From Lachnospiraceae bacterium MA2020 (lineage in GTDB: Bacteria; Bacillota; Clostridia; Lachnospirales; Lachnospiraceae): a stretch of 64,000 nt of DNA. The DNA lies in assembly GCA_000746015.1 (NCBI GenBank), contig JQKK01000007.1:62001-126000 (forward strand). The letters run 5' to 3'. Position numbers and translations under genes: made by a program. The notes beneath the pieces are model-generated. The model was not told the origin of the DNA, did no database searches, and saw nothing but the letters and a program-made list of their open reading frames with translations. Positions 18,478-27,927 of the stretch are shown piece after piece (the first letter of the stretch is position 1; each line of letters opens with the position of its first letter).

Positions 18478-19461
18478 TTAAGCAAGTGAAGCTGTGATGA
18501 TTGCCATTGAGTAAACCTCAAGTGCATTACAGCCACGGGAAAGGTCATTGATCGGAGCGTTAAGTCCAAGAAGGATAGGACCATAAGCTTCGAAGTTGCC
18601 CATTCTCTGAGCAATCTTATAACCAAGGTTACCAGCGTTGATATCTGGGAAAATAAATGTGTTGGCATGTCCTGCAACCTTTGAGCCAGGAGCCTTCTGC
18701 TTAGCAACGCGTGGAGCAACGGCAGCATCAAACTGAAGCTCACCATCGATAGGAATCTCTGGATACTTCTCCTGAGCCTTTCTTGTTGCGTTCTGCATCT
18801 TTGTAACAGAATCATCTTTTGCAGATCCCTTTGTTGAGAATGAAAGGAATGCAACCTTTGGATCGATACCAAATCTCTGAGCACAGTTTACTGTCTCTCC
18901 ACAGATCTCAACGAGCTCATCCTCGTTAGGATTGATGTTGATACCGCAGTCAGCCATAGCGATAACTTCGTTGTCCCCGGTAGCTGATGGACGAACAAGA
19001 ATGAAGCAAGAAGAAACGATTGTGTTTTCTGGCTTAGTCTTGATGATCTGAAGAGCTGGACGAACTGTATCAGCAGTTGAGTATGTAGCTCCACCTAAAA
19101 GACAGTCACCAACGCCCATCTTTACAAGCATTGTACCAAAGTAGTTTGTCTGCTTAAGCATTGGGATAGCCTTCTCTGGTGTCATTCCCTTGCTCTTTCT
19201 GAGCTCGCAGAACTGCTCAACCATTTCATCAAATTTATCATAGTTATCAGGGTCGATTATCTGCGCACCTCTGATATTGTAACCAGCACTTTCTGCAGCC
19301 TTGTTGATCTCTTCCTCACTACCAAGAAGAATAGGCTTAAGAAAACTTGAAGCAAGAAGACGTGATGCAGCCTCGAGAATTCTAGGATCAGAACCCTCCG
19401 GGAATATGATCGTCTTTGGACTTGCCTTCAATTTATCAATCATTTCACCAAAACCGTACAT
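18478..19461 (-). CDS. pta: Phosphate acetyltransferase
   Basis: A 327-residue short-form (class I) phosphotransacetylase that interconverts acetyl-CoA and acetyl phosphate in acetate formation and ATP generation. It has PEGSDPRILEAA near the N-terminus, LLGGATYSTADTVRPALQII in the middle and RGCNALEVYSMAIIT near the C-terminus, all characteristic of the family. The AAAGGAGG site at 19469-19476 selects ATG 19461. It is not followed by acetate kinase, its usual partner; a terminator follows directly, so ackA must lie elsewhere if present. Confidence 0.95.
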   Translation of the reverse strand: MYGFGEMIDKLKASPKTIIFPEGSDPRILEAASRLLASSFLKPILLGSEEEINKAAESAGYNIRGAQIIDPDNYDKFDEMVEQFCELRKSKGMTPEKAIPMLKQTNYFGTMLVKMGVGDCLLGGATYSTADTVRPALQIIKTKPENTIVSSCFILVRPSATGDNEVIAMADCGININPNEDELVEICGETVNCAQRFGIDPKVAFLSFSTKGSAKDDSVTKMQNATRKAQEKYPEIPIDGELQFDAAVAPRVAKQKAPGSKVAGHANTFIFPDINAGNLGYKIAQRMGNFEAYGPILLGLNAPINDLSRGCNALEVYSMAIITASLA

Positions 19462-19817
19462 GTTTTTTCCTCCTTTTATTGACGGGTATATTTTGTACAA
19501 TAAAGTAAGCGCCTCTGAGTTCCATTTAAGTATATTATAACCTAATTTGAGATAAAAATAACAAGAAAATTGGGCAATTTAATGGAAATATATAGAAATT
19601 TTATTTTATTATTGCGCATACATGTATTTCGTATGCTATTATATGACATTTGAACAATTGATAATTTGATTTCAATCAAGAAAAGCACAAAAAACATTGA
19701 CAAAAAAATAACTATATGGTATTATACTATATTTCACTAAATAGTAATCAAAATATTCATAAAATTATTTGGAATTGTGTATATAATTATGGTAAAATCG
19801 ATTTAGGGGAGAGTTTT
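19462..19817. other. Divergent regulatory region between pta and the LysM gene
   Basis: About 356 AT-rich bases without a gene. On the minus strand TATAAT (complement of 19534-19539) with a weak -35 is the likely pta promoter, giving a leader of about 65 bases. On the plus strand a near-consensus promoter for the LysM gene lies at 19697-19725. Between them is unassigned AT-rich sequence. Confidence 0.55.
19697..19725 (+). promoter_or_regulatory. Near-consensus sigma-A promoter of the LysM gene
   Basis: TTGACA and TATTAT are separated by 17 bases. The start codon is about 90 bases further on. Confidence 0.8.
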
Positions 19818-20768
19818 ATGGAGGATATGTGTATGGGGTTAAATAAGTGGTCAATTATATGTCTGGCGGCCGCTGCAGCTCTTTCAGGAGGCTTGTGTTT
19901 TCCATTACATGTACACGCATCTCAAGGGAGTTATACCATTGGAAAGACCATTATTTTGTACTCATATGATACCAATGGGGATGAAAATGAATATAAGGCG
20001 ATCAGCCAACATAAAAAAGAGCTTGAAAATAGCGGATATGATGTTATTTTGGTTGATGCCGGAGGATTTTTTGAGAGTGATGGGAATAGTGTACAAATAC
20101 TGAATACCTATGGCTATGACCTTGCTATGCCATCAGGCAGTGATCTTTTGCAGGGAATCGATGTTTTTGAAAAAAATATGCGTATCTGCAGATCTTATTT
20201 ATTATGCTCAAATATAAAGAAAAACGGGAGATATTTATATAAACCGAGACGTAAAATAACTTCTGCTTCCGGCAAAAAAATAGGATTTATTGGTATTTCA
20301 CCTGTTGAAGATCTTCCGGAAGGCTATAGTGTACTTGAAGGTGATGAGCTTGATAAAGCTTTGCAGGATGATATAGGTGCACTTCGTCAGGGTGGTGTCG
20401 ATGCTATATTTTTGATAGGCGAGGGGAGTGAGAGAGTTCAGGTAGTAGATGACACGATAGTAGAAAACGCAAAATCCGCTATCACGACAGACAGCGAAGA
20501 TTACTCTGTTAGTGACAATGAAAAAATAGATAAGACAAAATCTGATACTATGACAGTCAGCGAAGATAACTCTGTCAGCGAGAATAATAAAAAAACAACT
20601 GCCTCCCTCTATGAAGTAATGAAAGGAGACAGTCTGTGGAAGATTTCTTATAAAATTTATGGTAAACAGCTAAAAAACCGTTGGGAGGAGATATTTAACC
20701 TAAATAAAAACAAGATAGCAAACCAGGAAATAATCTATTCCGGGCAGGAGTTTGAACTGCCACAATAA
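19818..20768 (+). CDS. Secreted LysM protein with a degenerate 5'-nucleotidase (calcineurin-like) domain
   Basis: About 316 residues: signal peptide (likely cleaved after HVHA), a domain at about 40-205 that follows the N-terminal fold of UshA/YfkN 5'-nucleotidases step by step, an acidic linker, and a C-terminal LysM domain (about 264-314). Equivalent blocks are TIILYSYDTNGD for the usual HTNDxHG, VILVDAGGFF for LLDAGDxxQG, YDLAMPSGSDLLQG for YDAxxxGNHEFDxG, and GKKIGFIGIS. The metal ligands His, Asp, Asn and His are replaced (N53, G83, G107, S108), so it is probably a non-catalytic pseudoenzyme. LysM should hold it to peptidoglycan. Start: ATG 19818 is served by AGGGGAGAG; ATG 19833 (served by GGAGGA) would give a more typical signal peptide. 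Linker has repeated SVSDN/SVSEN motifs. Confidence 0.78.
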   Translation: MEDMCMGLNKWSIICLAAAAALSGGLCFPLHVHASQGSYTIGKTIILYSYDTNGDENEYKAISQHKKELENSGYDVILVDAGGFFESDGNSVQILNTYGYDLAMPSGSDLLQGIDVFEKNMRICRSYLLCSNIKKNGRYLYKPRRKITSASGKKIGFIGISPVEDLPEGYSVLEGDELDKALQDDIGALRQGGVDAIFLIGEGSERVQVVDDTIVENAKSAITTDSEDYSVSDNEKIDKTKSDTMTVSEDNSVSENNKKTTASLYEVMKGDSLWKISYKIYGKQLKNRWEEIFNLNKNKIANQEIIYSGQEFELPQ

Positions 20769-20774
20769 TTGATA

Positions 20775-22382
20775 TCACTCTATAGTGATGGTGTGATCGA
20801 GTATATACCGATTTTCACCTATCTGCTCAGCTGTTACGGAAATATTAGCCTTCGTTGCATCCGGGAAGTTTTCCATGACCGGTGAAAGCACTTTGTCGCG
20901 GACAAGATTGTTTTTGTAGGCTTCGTTCCATACATTGAATGCATTTTGACCTTCAATGGCACTGTAGATGTGATATGTTCCGGCACCTTTGCTCAGTATC
21001 TGGTCGTAGCAGTCCTTATAGTAAGTGTCGAGGTCTCGGATGATATCGTTTTCGCTCAATCCATAGTCTGACAGTGAAGATGTATTGTTGTCACTTGTTT
21101 TTTCATCCTCTGTGTCTTCCGGCTCAAGATTTCTGTATTTTTCACCGTTACATGGCGGAAGGTATACTGACAGGTCTGTACGCTTGTGGTCTTTACGGAA
21201 ATCGTTGTCGGTCTTATTAAAGAATTCATAATTACATACTTTATCGCCATCTATATCATCCCATGTGACATCTACATTGTAGTATTCGTCATCGAGCTTG
21301 ATGATATTCCAGGCATGTGCTTCTCCGGCATATCCTTCGCAGTAATAGCAAGGTATGCCGGCGTTTTGCATTATGTACTGGAAAGCTCTTGCGTAGCCTG
21401 CGCAAACAGTTTCACCATTTACAAGTGCACTGTAAGCTGACTGATTGAGAGGAGCCCTTAAATTGTATAGATTCTTTTCTGAAATTGCATAATGGGCAGC
21501 CTTCTCTTTATCGTAGTCGCTTGATGCATTATTGACTTTATCAAGGATTTCGCTTGCAGCATCATGGAAGTTTTTATCAGAGGCTGTAAAATTATTAGCA
21601 GTACTGTTGTACTCAAAATTGATCTCTATACAATTGCCTTTTGGACGGAAGCGGGCACTGTAGCCTGTCACGATCCAGTAAATAGAAGGGTGGTCGCATA
21701 TCATAGCTTCAAAGGCATTGTTTAATTCATTGCGATTTATATTGTTTTCAATTGATTTGAAAACGGTGTTTTGCTCAAGTGCATTGGCATACATTTGCCG
21801 GTATAGATTCTGTGATTTTCCATTAAGCATATGATAGTAAGGATAATAAGTTGCATCAAAGTCAAAATCATCGCCTGTTGCGCCATATGAAAGCTCATCC
21901 TCAAGTTTGTCAGCTTCTTCGTCAGATATTGTTTCTTCTTTTGCAGCAATATCTTCGAGACCGGATTTGCCATCACCGGCATCAGGAACTTTAATGTCTT
22001 TTTCTGATGGTGCATCATATTCTGATTCTATATGCTTATCAAGTCCTTCGGGAATTTCAGATTCTTCAGAGCTTTCAGATTCTTCAGATTCTTCAGATTT
22101 TTCTGCGTCATCAGAGCTATCAGCGTCCTTGGAACTTTCAGATCCTTCGGAGACTTCCACGTCTTCAGAACTTTCAGGCGGTATAGAAGCATCCCCTTCT
22201 TCTGTAGCCAGCAAGCTCTGTATATTATCAGGAACAGTACTTACGGCAGCTGTATTTTCTTCTGCGCTTGGAAATGAGTCCTTATTCCACTCATTTAAAT
22301 ACATCAGACAGGCATATCCACCTCCAGCAAGCAAAGCAGCAATGCCTAAAACAATCAAAAGATTTGTTAATATGTTTTTCAT
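20775..22382 (-). CDS. Membrane-tethered transglutaminase-like protein
   Basis: 535 residues with an N-terminal membrane helix or uncleaved signal (about 5-27), a long Ser/Glu/Asp-rich linker (about 60-165), and a transglutaminase-like core. The papain-type triad is visible: C327 in GETVCAGYARAF, H356 in GEAHAWN and D371 in YYNVDVTWDD. In bacteria such extracytoplasmic domains act as proteases or crosslinkers of cell-wall proteins, and activity cannot be told from the sequence. It is convergent with the LysM gene, with only six bases between their stops; a small hairpin ATCACT/AGTGAT spans the junction. A GGAGGT site precedes the ATG. Confidence 0.85.
   Translation of the reverse strand: MKNILTNLLIVLGIAALLAGGGYACLMYLNEWNKDSFPSAEENTAAVSTVPDNIQSLLATEEGDASIPPESSEDVEVSEGSESSKDADSSDDAEKSEESEESESSEESEIPEGLDKHIESEYDAPSEKDIKVPDAGDGKSGLEDIAAKEETISDEEADKLEDELSYGATGDDFDFDATYYPYYHMLNGKSQNLYRQMYANALEQNTVFKSIENNINRNELNNAFEAMICDHPSIYWIVTGYSARFRPKGNCIEINFEYNSTANNFTASDKNFHDAASEILDKVNNASSDYDKEKAAHYAISEKNLYNLRAPLNQSAYSALVNGETVCAGYARAFQYIMQNAGIPCYYCEGYAGEAHAWNIIKLDDEYYNVDVTWDDIDGDKVCNYEFFNKTDNDFRKDHKRTDLSVYLPPCNGEKYRNLEPEDTEDEKTSDNNTSSLSDYGLSENDIIRDLDTYYKDCYDQILSKGAGTYHIYSAIEGQNAFNVWNEAYKNNLVRDKVLSPVMENFPDATKANISVTAEQIGENRYILDHTITIE
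22040..22160 (-). repeat. Low-complexity Ser/Glu/Asp-coding repeat
   Basis: Imperfect copies of a 9-base unit (TCAGATTCT on the plus strand) encode runs of SEESE and SSDD in the linker of the transglutaminase-like protein. The number of units may vary between strains through slippage. Confidence 0.7.
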
Positions 22383-22502
22383 TAAGTACCTCCATAAAAG
22401 TTTTGAAAACTCTCTATCATTATATCGGTATATTTGCTAAAATATTAAGTGACTAATTTGTATTTCAATTCTGCATTTCTTATTTGTTTTTTGGGGGAGA
22501 TA

Positions 22503-24431
22503 ATGCACTACATTTTAGAATATGATATATGTGCGCTTTTGGTCACGACGTTTTTGATTTTATTTGCGTACATAAAAAAGAATAATAAAAGCCGTCAGAA
22601 CAGGATATTCTTAAATGTATGTATCCTATTTTGGTTTGCTACGATTTTTGACCTTGTAAGTTCCTATGCTGCCAATAATCCTATGTATTTTAAAATATGG
22701 CAGATGGAGCTGTTTAGTATGGGCTACCTTCTGGTACAAAATGTAGCTTTATACTGGGTTATCGTATATATTGCAGTTGTACTAAATCTGCATTACAGAT
22801 GGAAAAAAAGCAGCTTTATAATTCTTTCTATCCCGATAATCATCGATGTAGCCATCATTCTTACAAATCCCATTCATCAGCAGGTTTTTTATTTTACACC
22901 AGATAAGATGTATTATCATGGCTATCTGATGAATGTACTGTATGCAGATGCTTTTGTGTATCTGATAACAGGTATTTTGCTGCTTATTAAATATCATGAC
23001 GCTCTTGGAACGATTAAGCTTATTTCATTTATTCTGGTGTTTGTATTTAGCTGCATACCTGTAGGGTATCAGATGGTTAATAGTGAAGTGCTTATACAGC
23101 TCTTTTTTGAGTCGATGGCTCTTCTTGCTATACTTCTCGCAATGGAAAATGCTGATGAAGTAATTAATCCTATAACTAAAACATATAACAGATATGCTTT
23201 GCTGAATGATATTGAGACAAACCGAAAAAATGGTATCCATTATTCACTGATCTCTGTCAAGATAGCAAATTTCAGATATTATAATCAGACCCTTGGCGTT
23301 GTAAGAATGGCAAGGATGATAGGGTGTATTGCGGAGTGGTTTAATTCTGTATTTGATGACCCGCTTATTAATGTGTATTATGCTGAAAACGCGCGATTTG
23401 CGATACTTGTATATAATGAGAGAAGGGAAAGAATAAAAGAGATCACAGAAACGATTTTTAATCGATTTAATAAGAAGTGGAGCTGCAGTAATATAAAACT
23501 AAATTTGCCTGCAGAGATTGCAGTATTTAATGTCCCGAGAGACATTAAGGAATCTGAGCAGATCCTTTTAAATGTAGATACGCGTTTTGATACCAAACTT
23601 CAGGAGACAAAGATTATATATGGTGACAGCTCTACAGAGTCTTCAAGAAGAATTGCCATTGAGCAGGCTATCAGAAAGGCTATAGCCAAGAGGTCATTTT
23701 TAGTTTATTTTCAGCCTATTTGGGATGTGAAAAATGAAAAGATCCATTCTGCAGAAGCACTTGTAAGAATGATAGATGATGAACTTGGCTTCCTGCCGCC
23801 TGATGAATTTATATCGATAGCAGAGGAAAATGGCTCTATCATTGAGATCGGAGAGATCGTACTTGATAAAGTCTGTAGGTTTTATCAGGAGTATAACATG
23901 CAGAAGCTTGGGCTTGATTATATAGAGGTCAATCTGTCTGTGCTGCAGTGCCTGAGTGAGAATCTTGTTACAGATATTTGTGGAATACTTGATCAGGCGG
24001 GTATGCCTGCAATTCACATTAATCTTGAGGTTACAGAGTCTGCCATGATGAGTAACCATGACCTGTTTTTCCAAACGATCAATGAGCTTAAAGCAAAGGG
24101 ATTTTCGTTTTCGCTTGATGACTATGGTACGGGTTATTCAAATATTTCTTATATTTTTGAGCTTCCTTTTGATCTTATCAAGATCGATAAAGGCCTTTTG
24201 TGGGCATCTGATACAAAGGCAAAGGCAAAAGCACTTTTGGAACATACGATACAGATGATGCATGCTATCGGACTTAAGGCTGTAGTAGAGGGAGCTGAGA
24301 CAAAAGAGCATATAGAACTTTTGAAGAATCTTGAAACGGATTATATTCAGGGCTTTTATTTCTCAAAGCCGCTGCCGGTTGAAGACTTTGTAAAGTATTG
24401 TAAGAAAATCAACTGGAAGATAGAAGATTAA
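22503..24431 (+). CDS. Membrane c-di-GMP phosphodiesterase (degenerate GGDEF + EAL)
   Basis: 642 residues: an N-terminal seven-helix membrane region (about 5-215), a GGDEF-like domain (about 225-375) and an EAL domain (about 390-640). The cyclase motif is lost: the GGDEF position reads YAENARFAILV, so no c-di-GMP synthesis is expected. EAL residues are intact: AEALVR, VNLSV, LEVTES, LDDYGTGYSN, IKIDK, VVEGAET and IQGFYFSKP, which fits Mg-dependent hydrolysis of c-di-GMP to pGpG. The GGGGGAGA site at 22493-22500 selects ATG 22503; an upstream in-frame ATG at 22449 has no such site. Output may be motility or surface attachment. Confidence 0.92.
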   Translation: MHYILEYDICALLVTTFLILFAYIKKNNKSRQNRIFLNVCILFWFATIFDLVSSYAANNPMYFKIWQMELFSMGYLLVQNVALYWVIVYIAVVLNLHYRWKKSSFIILSIPIIIDVAIILTNPIHQQVFYFTPDKMYYHGYLMNVLYADAFVYLITGILLLIKYHDALGTIKLISFILVFVFSCIPVGYQMVNSEVLIQLFFESMALLAILLAMENADEVINPITKTYNRYALLNDIETNRKNGIHYSLISVKIANFRYYNQTLGVVRMARMIGCIAEWFNSVFDDPLINVYYAENARFAILVYNERRERIKEITETIFNRFNKKWSCSNIKLNLPAEIAVFNVPRDIKESEQILLNVDTRFDTKLQETKIIYGDSSTESSRRIAIEQAIRKAIAKRSFLVYFQPIWDVKNEKIHSAEALVRMIDDELGFLPPDEFISIAEENGSIIEIGEIVLDKVCRFYQEYNMQKLGLDYIEVNLSVLQCLSENLVTDICGILDQAGMPAIHINLEVTESAMMSNHDLFFQTINELKAKGFSFSLDDYGTGYSNISYIFELPFDLIKIDKGLLWASDTKAKAKALLEHTIQMMHAIGLKAVVEGAETKEHIELLKNLETDYIQGFYFSKPLPVEDFVKYCKKINWKIED

Positions 24432-24442
24432 AGATGCATAAA

Positions 24443-24475
24443 AAGGAGGTGCCTGGATTGACCAGACACCTCTTT
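24443..24475. terminator. Bidirectional terminator between the EAL gene and glgD
   Basis: AAAGGAGGTGCCTGG pairs with CCAGACACCTCTTT (one mismatch) around ATTGA, with A- and T-runs on the flanks. Confidence 0.85.
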
Positions 24476-24481
24476 TATACA

Positions 24482-25606
24482 TTAGATAGTATCGCTTCTC
24501 TTAATATAAGCCGGCTTGTCAGGTGTTCCTGCAATGTACTCAGTGTGAATGAGCTTAGCCCATTTATCAACTACAGTATTTTCAACTCTGACACCTGCTT
24601 TGATCGTAGAATAAGCAGCAATTACAGAATTCTTTACGATAGCACCCTTTTCTATAGTGACATTACGTCCGATAATGGAGTTCTCGATTTCACCTCCGAT
24701 TATACAGCCATTGGAAACCATAGAATTGCATACCTTGGAAGACTCAAGGTATTTGGTAGGGCATGCATCGGTAGTCCTTGTATAGAAAGGCCAGCTTTCA
24801 TCAGCAAAGATACTTTCTGACATATCTATATCAAGAAGCGCCATCGAAGCGTTATAATAATCATTGAAGCTTGTGAGTGCTGCAAAATATCCCTTATGAG
24901 GTGCAATTCTCACATTAAGCTCGTTGCGCTTTGCATGTATAATATTTGCAAGATAGTAGGCAGAAGAGATGCTCTTAGCTTCTTTTATAAGCTTGATGAA
25001 GAAATCTCTCTTCATGCAGTAGGTATCCATAAAGATCAGTTTTTCTTTTGTGTTACCCATATTGTAGCCTATTCCGGCAAACTCCTTGGTCTCTTTGTCA
25101 AGATTGATAGTGCAGCAGTTTCTATAAGCCTCTTTTGCATTGTTTACTTTATGGCAAAGAAGAGAAATGTCAGCACCGGACTCAATGTGTTCATCAATGA
25201 ATTTGTTGAAATCCTGTCTGTAAACCATATAGCTTGGAGCGATCACAATGTAATCCTGATGAGCTCGCTCAAGTATTGCCAGATTCTCATAAAAATACGA
25301 AACATCGTTGTTGTAGATAGATGTAGAATCATTTTTATGGCTGAACAAAAGCTGTATCTTACCACGCTTAGAGTTGATATTGTAATGACGGCCTGATCCA
25401 ATGTGCTCCACGATAGAGCGAGGCTGACCACCAACATATACCTGTATCCTGTCAATTCCACTGTTGCTCATATTTGAAATAGGGAAATCGATAACTCGAA
25501 ATCTTCCCAAGAATGAGAAAGCACCGACAGGTCGATAATCCTGAAGTCCGTCAACATGTATGAAGTTGGCGGCAGGAGTAATAATTCCGAGAGCTTTATC
25601 TGACAT
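24482..25606 (-). CDS. glgD: GlgD-type regulatory subunit of glucose-1-phosphate adenylyltransferase
   Basis: A 374-residue GlgC paralogue. It keeps the nucleotidyltransferase fold (GAFSFLGRFRVIDFPISNMSNSG) and the C-terminal left-handed beta-helix (IIGGEIENSIIGRNVTIEKG), but lacks the N-terminal GGxGxRL pyrophosphorylase loop, as is usual for GlgD. In Firmicutes GlgD joins GlgC in a heterotetramer and raises its activity. ATG 25606 lies two bases after the glgC stop (25608-25610) with GAAAGGAA at the right distance; an in-frame GTG at 25615 overlaps glgC. Confidence 0.93.
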   Translation of the reverse strand: MSDKALGIITPAANFIHVDGLQDYRPVGAFSFLGRFRVIDFPISNMSNSGIDRIQVYVGGQPRSIVEHIGSGRHYNINSKRGKIQLLFSHKNDSTSIYNNDVSYFYENLAILERAHQDYIVIAPSYMVYRQDFNKFIDEHIESGADISLLCHKVNNAKEAYRNCCTINLDKETKEFAGIGYNMGNTKEKLIFMDTYCMKRDFFIKLIKEAKSISSAYYLANIIHAKRNELNVRIAPHKGYFAALTSFNDYYNASMALLDIDMSESIFADESWPFYTRTTDACPTKYLESSKVCNSMVSNGCIIGGEIENSIIGRNVTIEKGAIVKNSVIAAYSTIKAGVRVENTVVDKWAKLIHTEYIAGTPDKPAYIKRSDTI

Positions 25607-25607
25607 A

Positions 25608-26747
25608 TCAGTCACTTCCTTTCACGTTTTTAGCTACGAGAAGAATATCCTCGCTGTCTTTTTTGCCAACTTTCGTATTGGCGGCAATCTTGATATTTTC
25701 AGCAACTAAGGCACGATTAATAACAGCACCTTCGCCTACCTTTACGCCTGGCATGAGCACGCTGTCTATAACCTTAGCACCCTTACCAACGGTGGCACCT
25801 GTAAAAATAACGCTGTTTTTAACTTCACCATCAATACGTACACCCTGTGTAACGTAAGAATGGCTTATGCAAGCCTCTTTGCCAATATACTGAGGAAGGG
25901 AAGCGGCATCTTCTGTATAGATACGCCATGAAGGATCACCGAGATCAAGCTCGTTCTTGTCATCGAGAAGGTCCATATTTGCTTCCCAGAGAGAGTCGAT
26001 AGTTCCAACATCTTTCCAATATCCCTTAAATTCATATGCGTAAAGAGACTTCTGTGTCTCAAGCATCTTAGGAATAAGATCATTACCAAAGTCATGACTT
26101 GACTCTGGATTTTTCATATCTTCTATGAGCAGCTTACGCATAAGCTTCCAGCTGAAGATATAGATACCCATTGACGCAAGGTTGCTCTTTGGATGCTCTG
26201 GCTTTTCTTCAAATTCTACAATACGTTTTTCACTATCAGTATTCATGATACCAAAACGGCTTGCTTCTTTCATAGGAACAGGACGAACTGCTATAGTAGC
26301 ATCAGCACCCATTTCCTTATGGAATTTGAGCATCTTGTCATAGTCCATCTTATAAATGTGGTCACCTGAAAGAACCAAAAGATACTCTGGCTCGTAAGAA
26401 TCAATAAAATCGATATTCTGTGAGATCGCATCAGCAGTTCCACGATATACATCGAGCTGCTCATCAGCCTTCTCACGAGGAGTAAGTACAAAGACACCGC
26501 TGCCGCGTGAGTCGAGTCCCCATCGACCGCCTGCTGCAACGTAACTGTTCAGAAGAACAGATTCGTATTGCGTGAGTACGCCTACAACGTCGATACCGCT
26601 GTTGGCACAGTTACTGAGTGGAAAGTCAATAATACGGTATTTTCCGCCGAAATATACCGCTGGCTTAGCTACTTTGTTGGTCAGGTCCTTCAAACGGCTT
26701 CCTCGTCCACCTGCCAATATCATTGCTAACATTTCGTTTTTAGCCAT
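25608..26747 (-). CDS. glgC: Glucose-1-phosphate adenylyltransferase
   Basis: A 379-residue ADP-glucose pyrophosphorylase making ADP-glucose for glycogen. It has the catalytic loop [33 protein letters not shown], the YRGTADAI and [12 protein letters not shown] motifs and the substrate Lys region EFEEKP, then a C-terminal beta-helix. ATG 26747 matches the family N-terminus ([14 protein letters not shown]). An ATG two codons upstream is close to the AAAGG site, so the exact start is uncertain by six bases. Transcribed first in a glgC-glgD operon; no glycogen synthase or branching enzyme is in the window. Confidence 0.95.
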   Translation of the reverse strand: MAKNEMLAMILAGGRGSRLKDLTNKVAKPAVYFGGKYRIIDFPLSNCANSGIDVVGVLTQYESVLLNSYVAAGGRWGLDSRGSGVFVLTPREKADEQLDVYRGTADAISQNIDFIDSYEPEYLLVLSGDHIYKMDYDKMLKFHKEMGADATIAVRPVPMKEASRFGIMNTDSEKRIVEFEEKPEHPKSNLASMGIYIFSWKLMRKLLIEDMKNPESSHDFGNDLIPKMLETQKSLYAYEFKGYWKDVGTIDSLWEANMDLLDDKNELDLGDPSWRIYTEDAASLPQYIGKEACISHSYVTQGVRIDGEVKNSVIFTGATVGKGAKVIDSVLMPGVKVGEGAVINRALVAENIKIAANTKVGKKDSEDILLVAKNVKGSD

Positions 26748-26815
26748 AGTGAGCATTACCTTTCTTGTTAAATATTTATCCAAACCCCTTTTTCGATAAA
26801 GTTGGATTTGTTTAT

Positions 26816-26844
26816 ATTGTATAATATATAATGCATTAAGTAAA
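26816..26844 (-). promoter_or_regulatory. Sigma-A-type promoter of glgCD
   Basis: On the minus strand TTTACT and TACAAT are separated by 17 bases, about 70 bases upstream of the glgC start codon. Confidence 0.65.
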
Positions 26845-26872
26845 CATAAAGTTAAAAAAATGTGAAAAAATT

Positions 26873-26907
26873 TTTTCCTGTTTATAAGCAAACTATAAAC
26901 AGGAAAA
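26873..26907 (-). terminator. Terminator of nadA
   Basis: A perfect 14-base inverted repeat, TTTTCCTGTTTATA with TATAAACAGGAAAA, around a seven-base loop. On the minus strand it is followed by a T-run. It separates nadA from the glgC promoter. Confidence 0.85.
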
Positions 26908-26944
26908 TCTTGAAAACGTTTTAGAGTTGATTATATTTAATCTA

Positions 26945-27862
26945 TCAGCCACCTAAGGCTATCATTTTCTCAATAGGTTTCAATGAACTTGATATTATTT
27001 CATCAGACAAGAAGATTTCTTCTCCACCACATCCCTTGACGCAGTTGTAAATATCACCAAGAGTTGTCAGCTTCATATTGTGGCACACAAGTTCTCGTGA
27101 AAGTGCATAAAACTTTTTATCAGGACATGAAAATTGAAGATGTTCAATTATGCTGTTCTCGGTTCCGATTATGAATTCTTTCTTATCAGATTTTTCTGCA
27201 TAAGAGATTATACCGGTCGTACTTCCTACGTAGTCGGCAGATTCACAGATCTCAATGCGACATTCAGGGTGTACAAGGAGCTCTGCAGATGGATGGTTTT
27301 CCTTTGCGATTTCAACATCTGCCATTTGTACACGAAGGTGAGTAGGACAGCCGCCCTTTACAAAAATAAATTCCTTTTCCGGAAGGCTCTTTGCAACATA
27401 TGCGCCAAGATTGCAGTCCGGGATAAATATAATCTTCTTTTCAGGTACTTTCTTTAAGATATCAACAGCAGAAGAAGATGTGACAATTATATCTGCAGAG
27501 CACTTTAGCTCAGCAGTAGTGTTGATGTAAGCTACTACGACAGCGTCGGGGTGCTTTTCCTTAAGCGCGGCTACGTCGAGTCGTGACATCTGATGTGCCA
27601 TAGGGCAGTCGGCATCAGGGTTGGCAAGGATAACGTTTTTTTGCGGGGAGAGTGTCTTTACAGTCTCAGCCATAAAACGTACTCCGCACATGAGCATATT
27701 GTTTTCTTTGGCTTCGGCAGCTTTTTTACTAAGCGCAAATGAGTCACCGACAAAATCAGCAACTTCCCATATATTGTGACTCTGGTATGCATGAGCAAGT
27801 ATGCAAATATCCTTTTCTTTCTTTAAGCGTATGATCTCGTCCTGCATTTCTCTTGTGTTCAT
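26945..27862 (-). CDS. nadA: Quinolinate synthase
   Basis: A 305-residue [4Fe-4S] enzyme that condenses iminoaspartate with dihydroxyacetone phosphate to quinolinate. Cluster cysteines are visible in MLMCGVRFMAE, in HPECRIEI and in the C-terminal CVKGCGGEE. Substrate motifs AHAYQS, TTAELK, DCNLGAYV and GSTTGI are present. ATG 27862 is chosen by GAAAGGA and by homology at MNTREMQDEI; frames further upstream run into the promoter. It is divergent from nadB, with both promoters in the 172 bases between. Confidence 0.95.
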   Translation of the reverse strand: MNTREMQDEIIRLKKEKDICILAHAYQSHNIWEVADFVGDSFALSKKAAEAKENNMLMCGVRFMAETVKTLSPQKNVILANPDADCPMAHQMSRLDVAALKEKHPDAVVVAYINTTAELKCSADIIVTSSSAVDILKKVPEKKIIFIPDCNLGAYVAKSLPEKEFIFVKGGCPTHLRVQMADVEIAKENHPSAELLVHPECRIEICESADYVGSTTGIISYAEKSDKKEFIIGTENSIIEHLQFSCPDKKFYALSRELVCHNMKLTTLGDIYNCVKGCGGEEIFLSDEIISSSLKPIEKMIALGG

Positions 27863-27891
27863 GATTCGTAGATTCCTTTCGTTTTTTGGAA

Positions 27892-27927
27892 TGACACTTA
27901 GTATACTGACTGTATATCCTCGTGTCA
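27892..27927 (-). promoter_or_regulatory. Candidate NiaR operator at the nadA promoter
   Basis: TGACAC (27892-27897) and GTGTCA (27922-27927) form an inverted repeat bracketing the nadA core promoter, one arm overlapping the -35. NiaR (YrxA) family repressors recognise TGTC/GACA-rich palindromes, and the niaR gene is in the same cluster. Binding is inferred. Confidence 0.45.

Noticed and set aside
21907-22440. Plus-strand Ser/Asp/Leu-rich open frame opposite the transglutaminase-like gene
   Set aside because: It mirrors the acidic repeat of the real minus-strand gene, has no ribosome binding site and includes that gene's promoter.
24896-25396. A 166-codon plus-strand open frame opposite glgD
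   Set aside because: Shadow of glgD, which has complete family motifs; no start signal.
26909-26922. Catabolite-responsive (cre-like) element TGAAAACGTTTTAG upstream of glgC
   Set aside because: It lacks the conserved CA end, lies upstream of the nadA terminator and some 65 bases beyond the glgC -35, so support is too weak.
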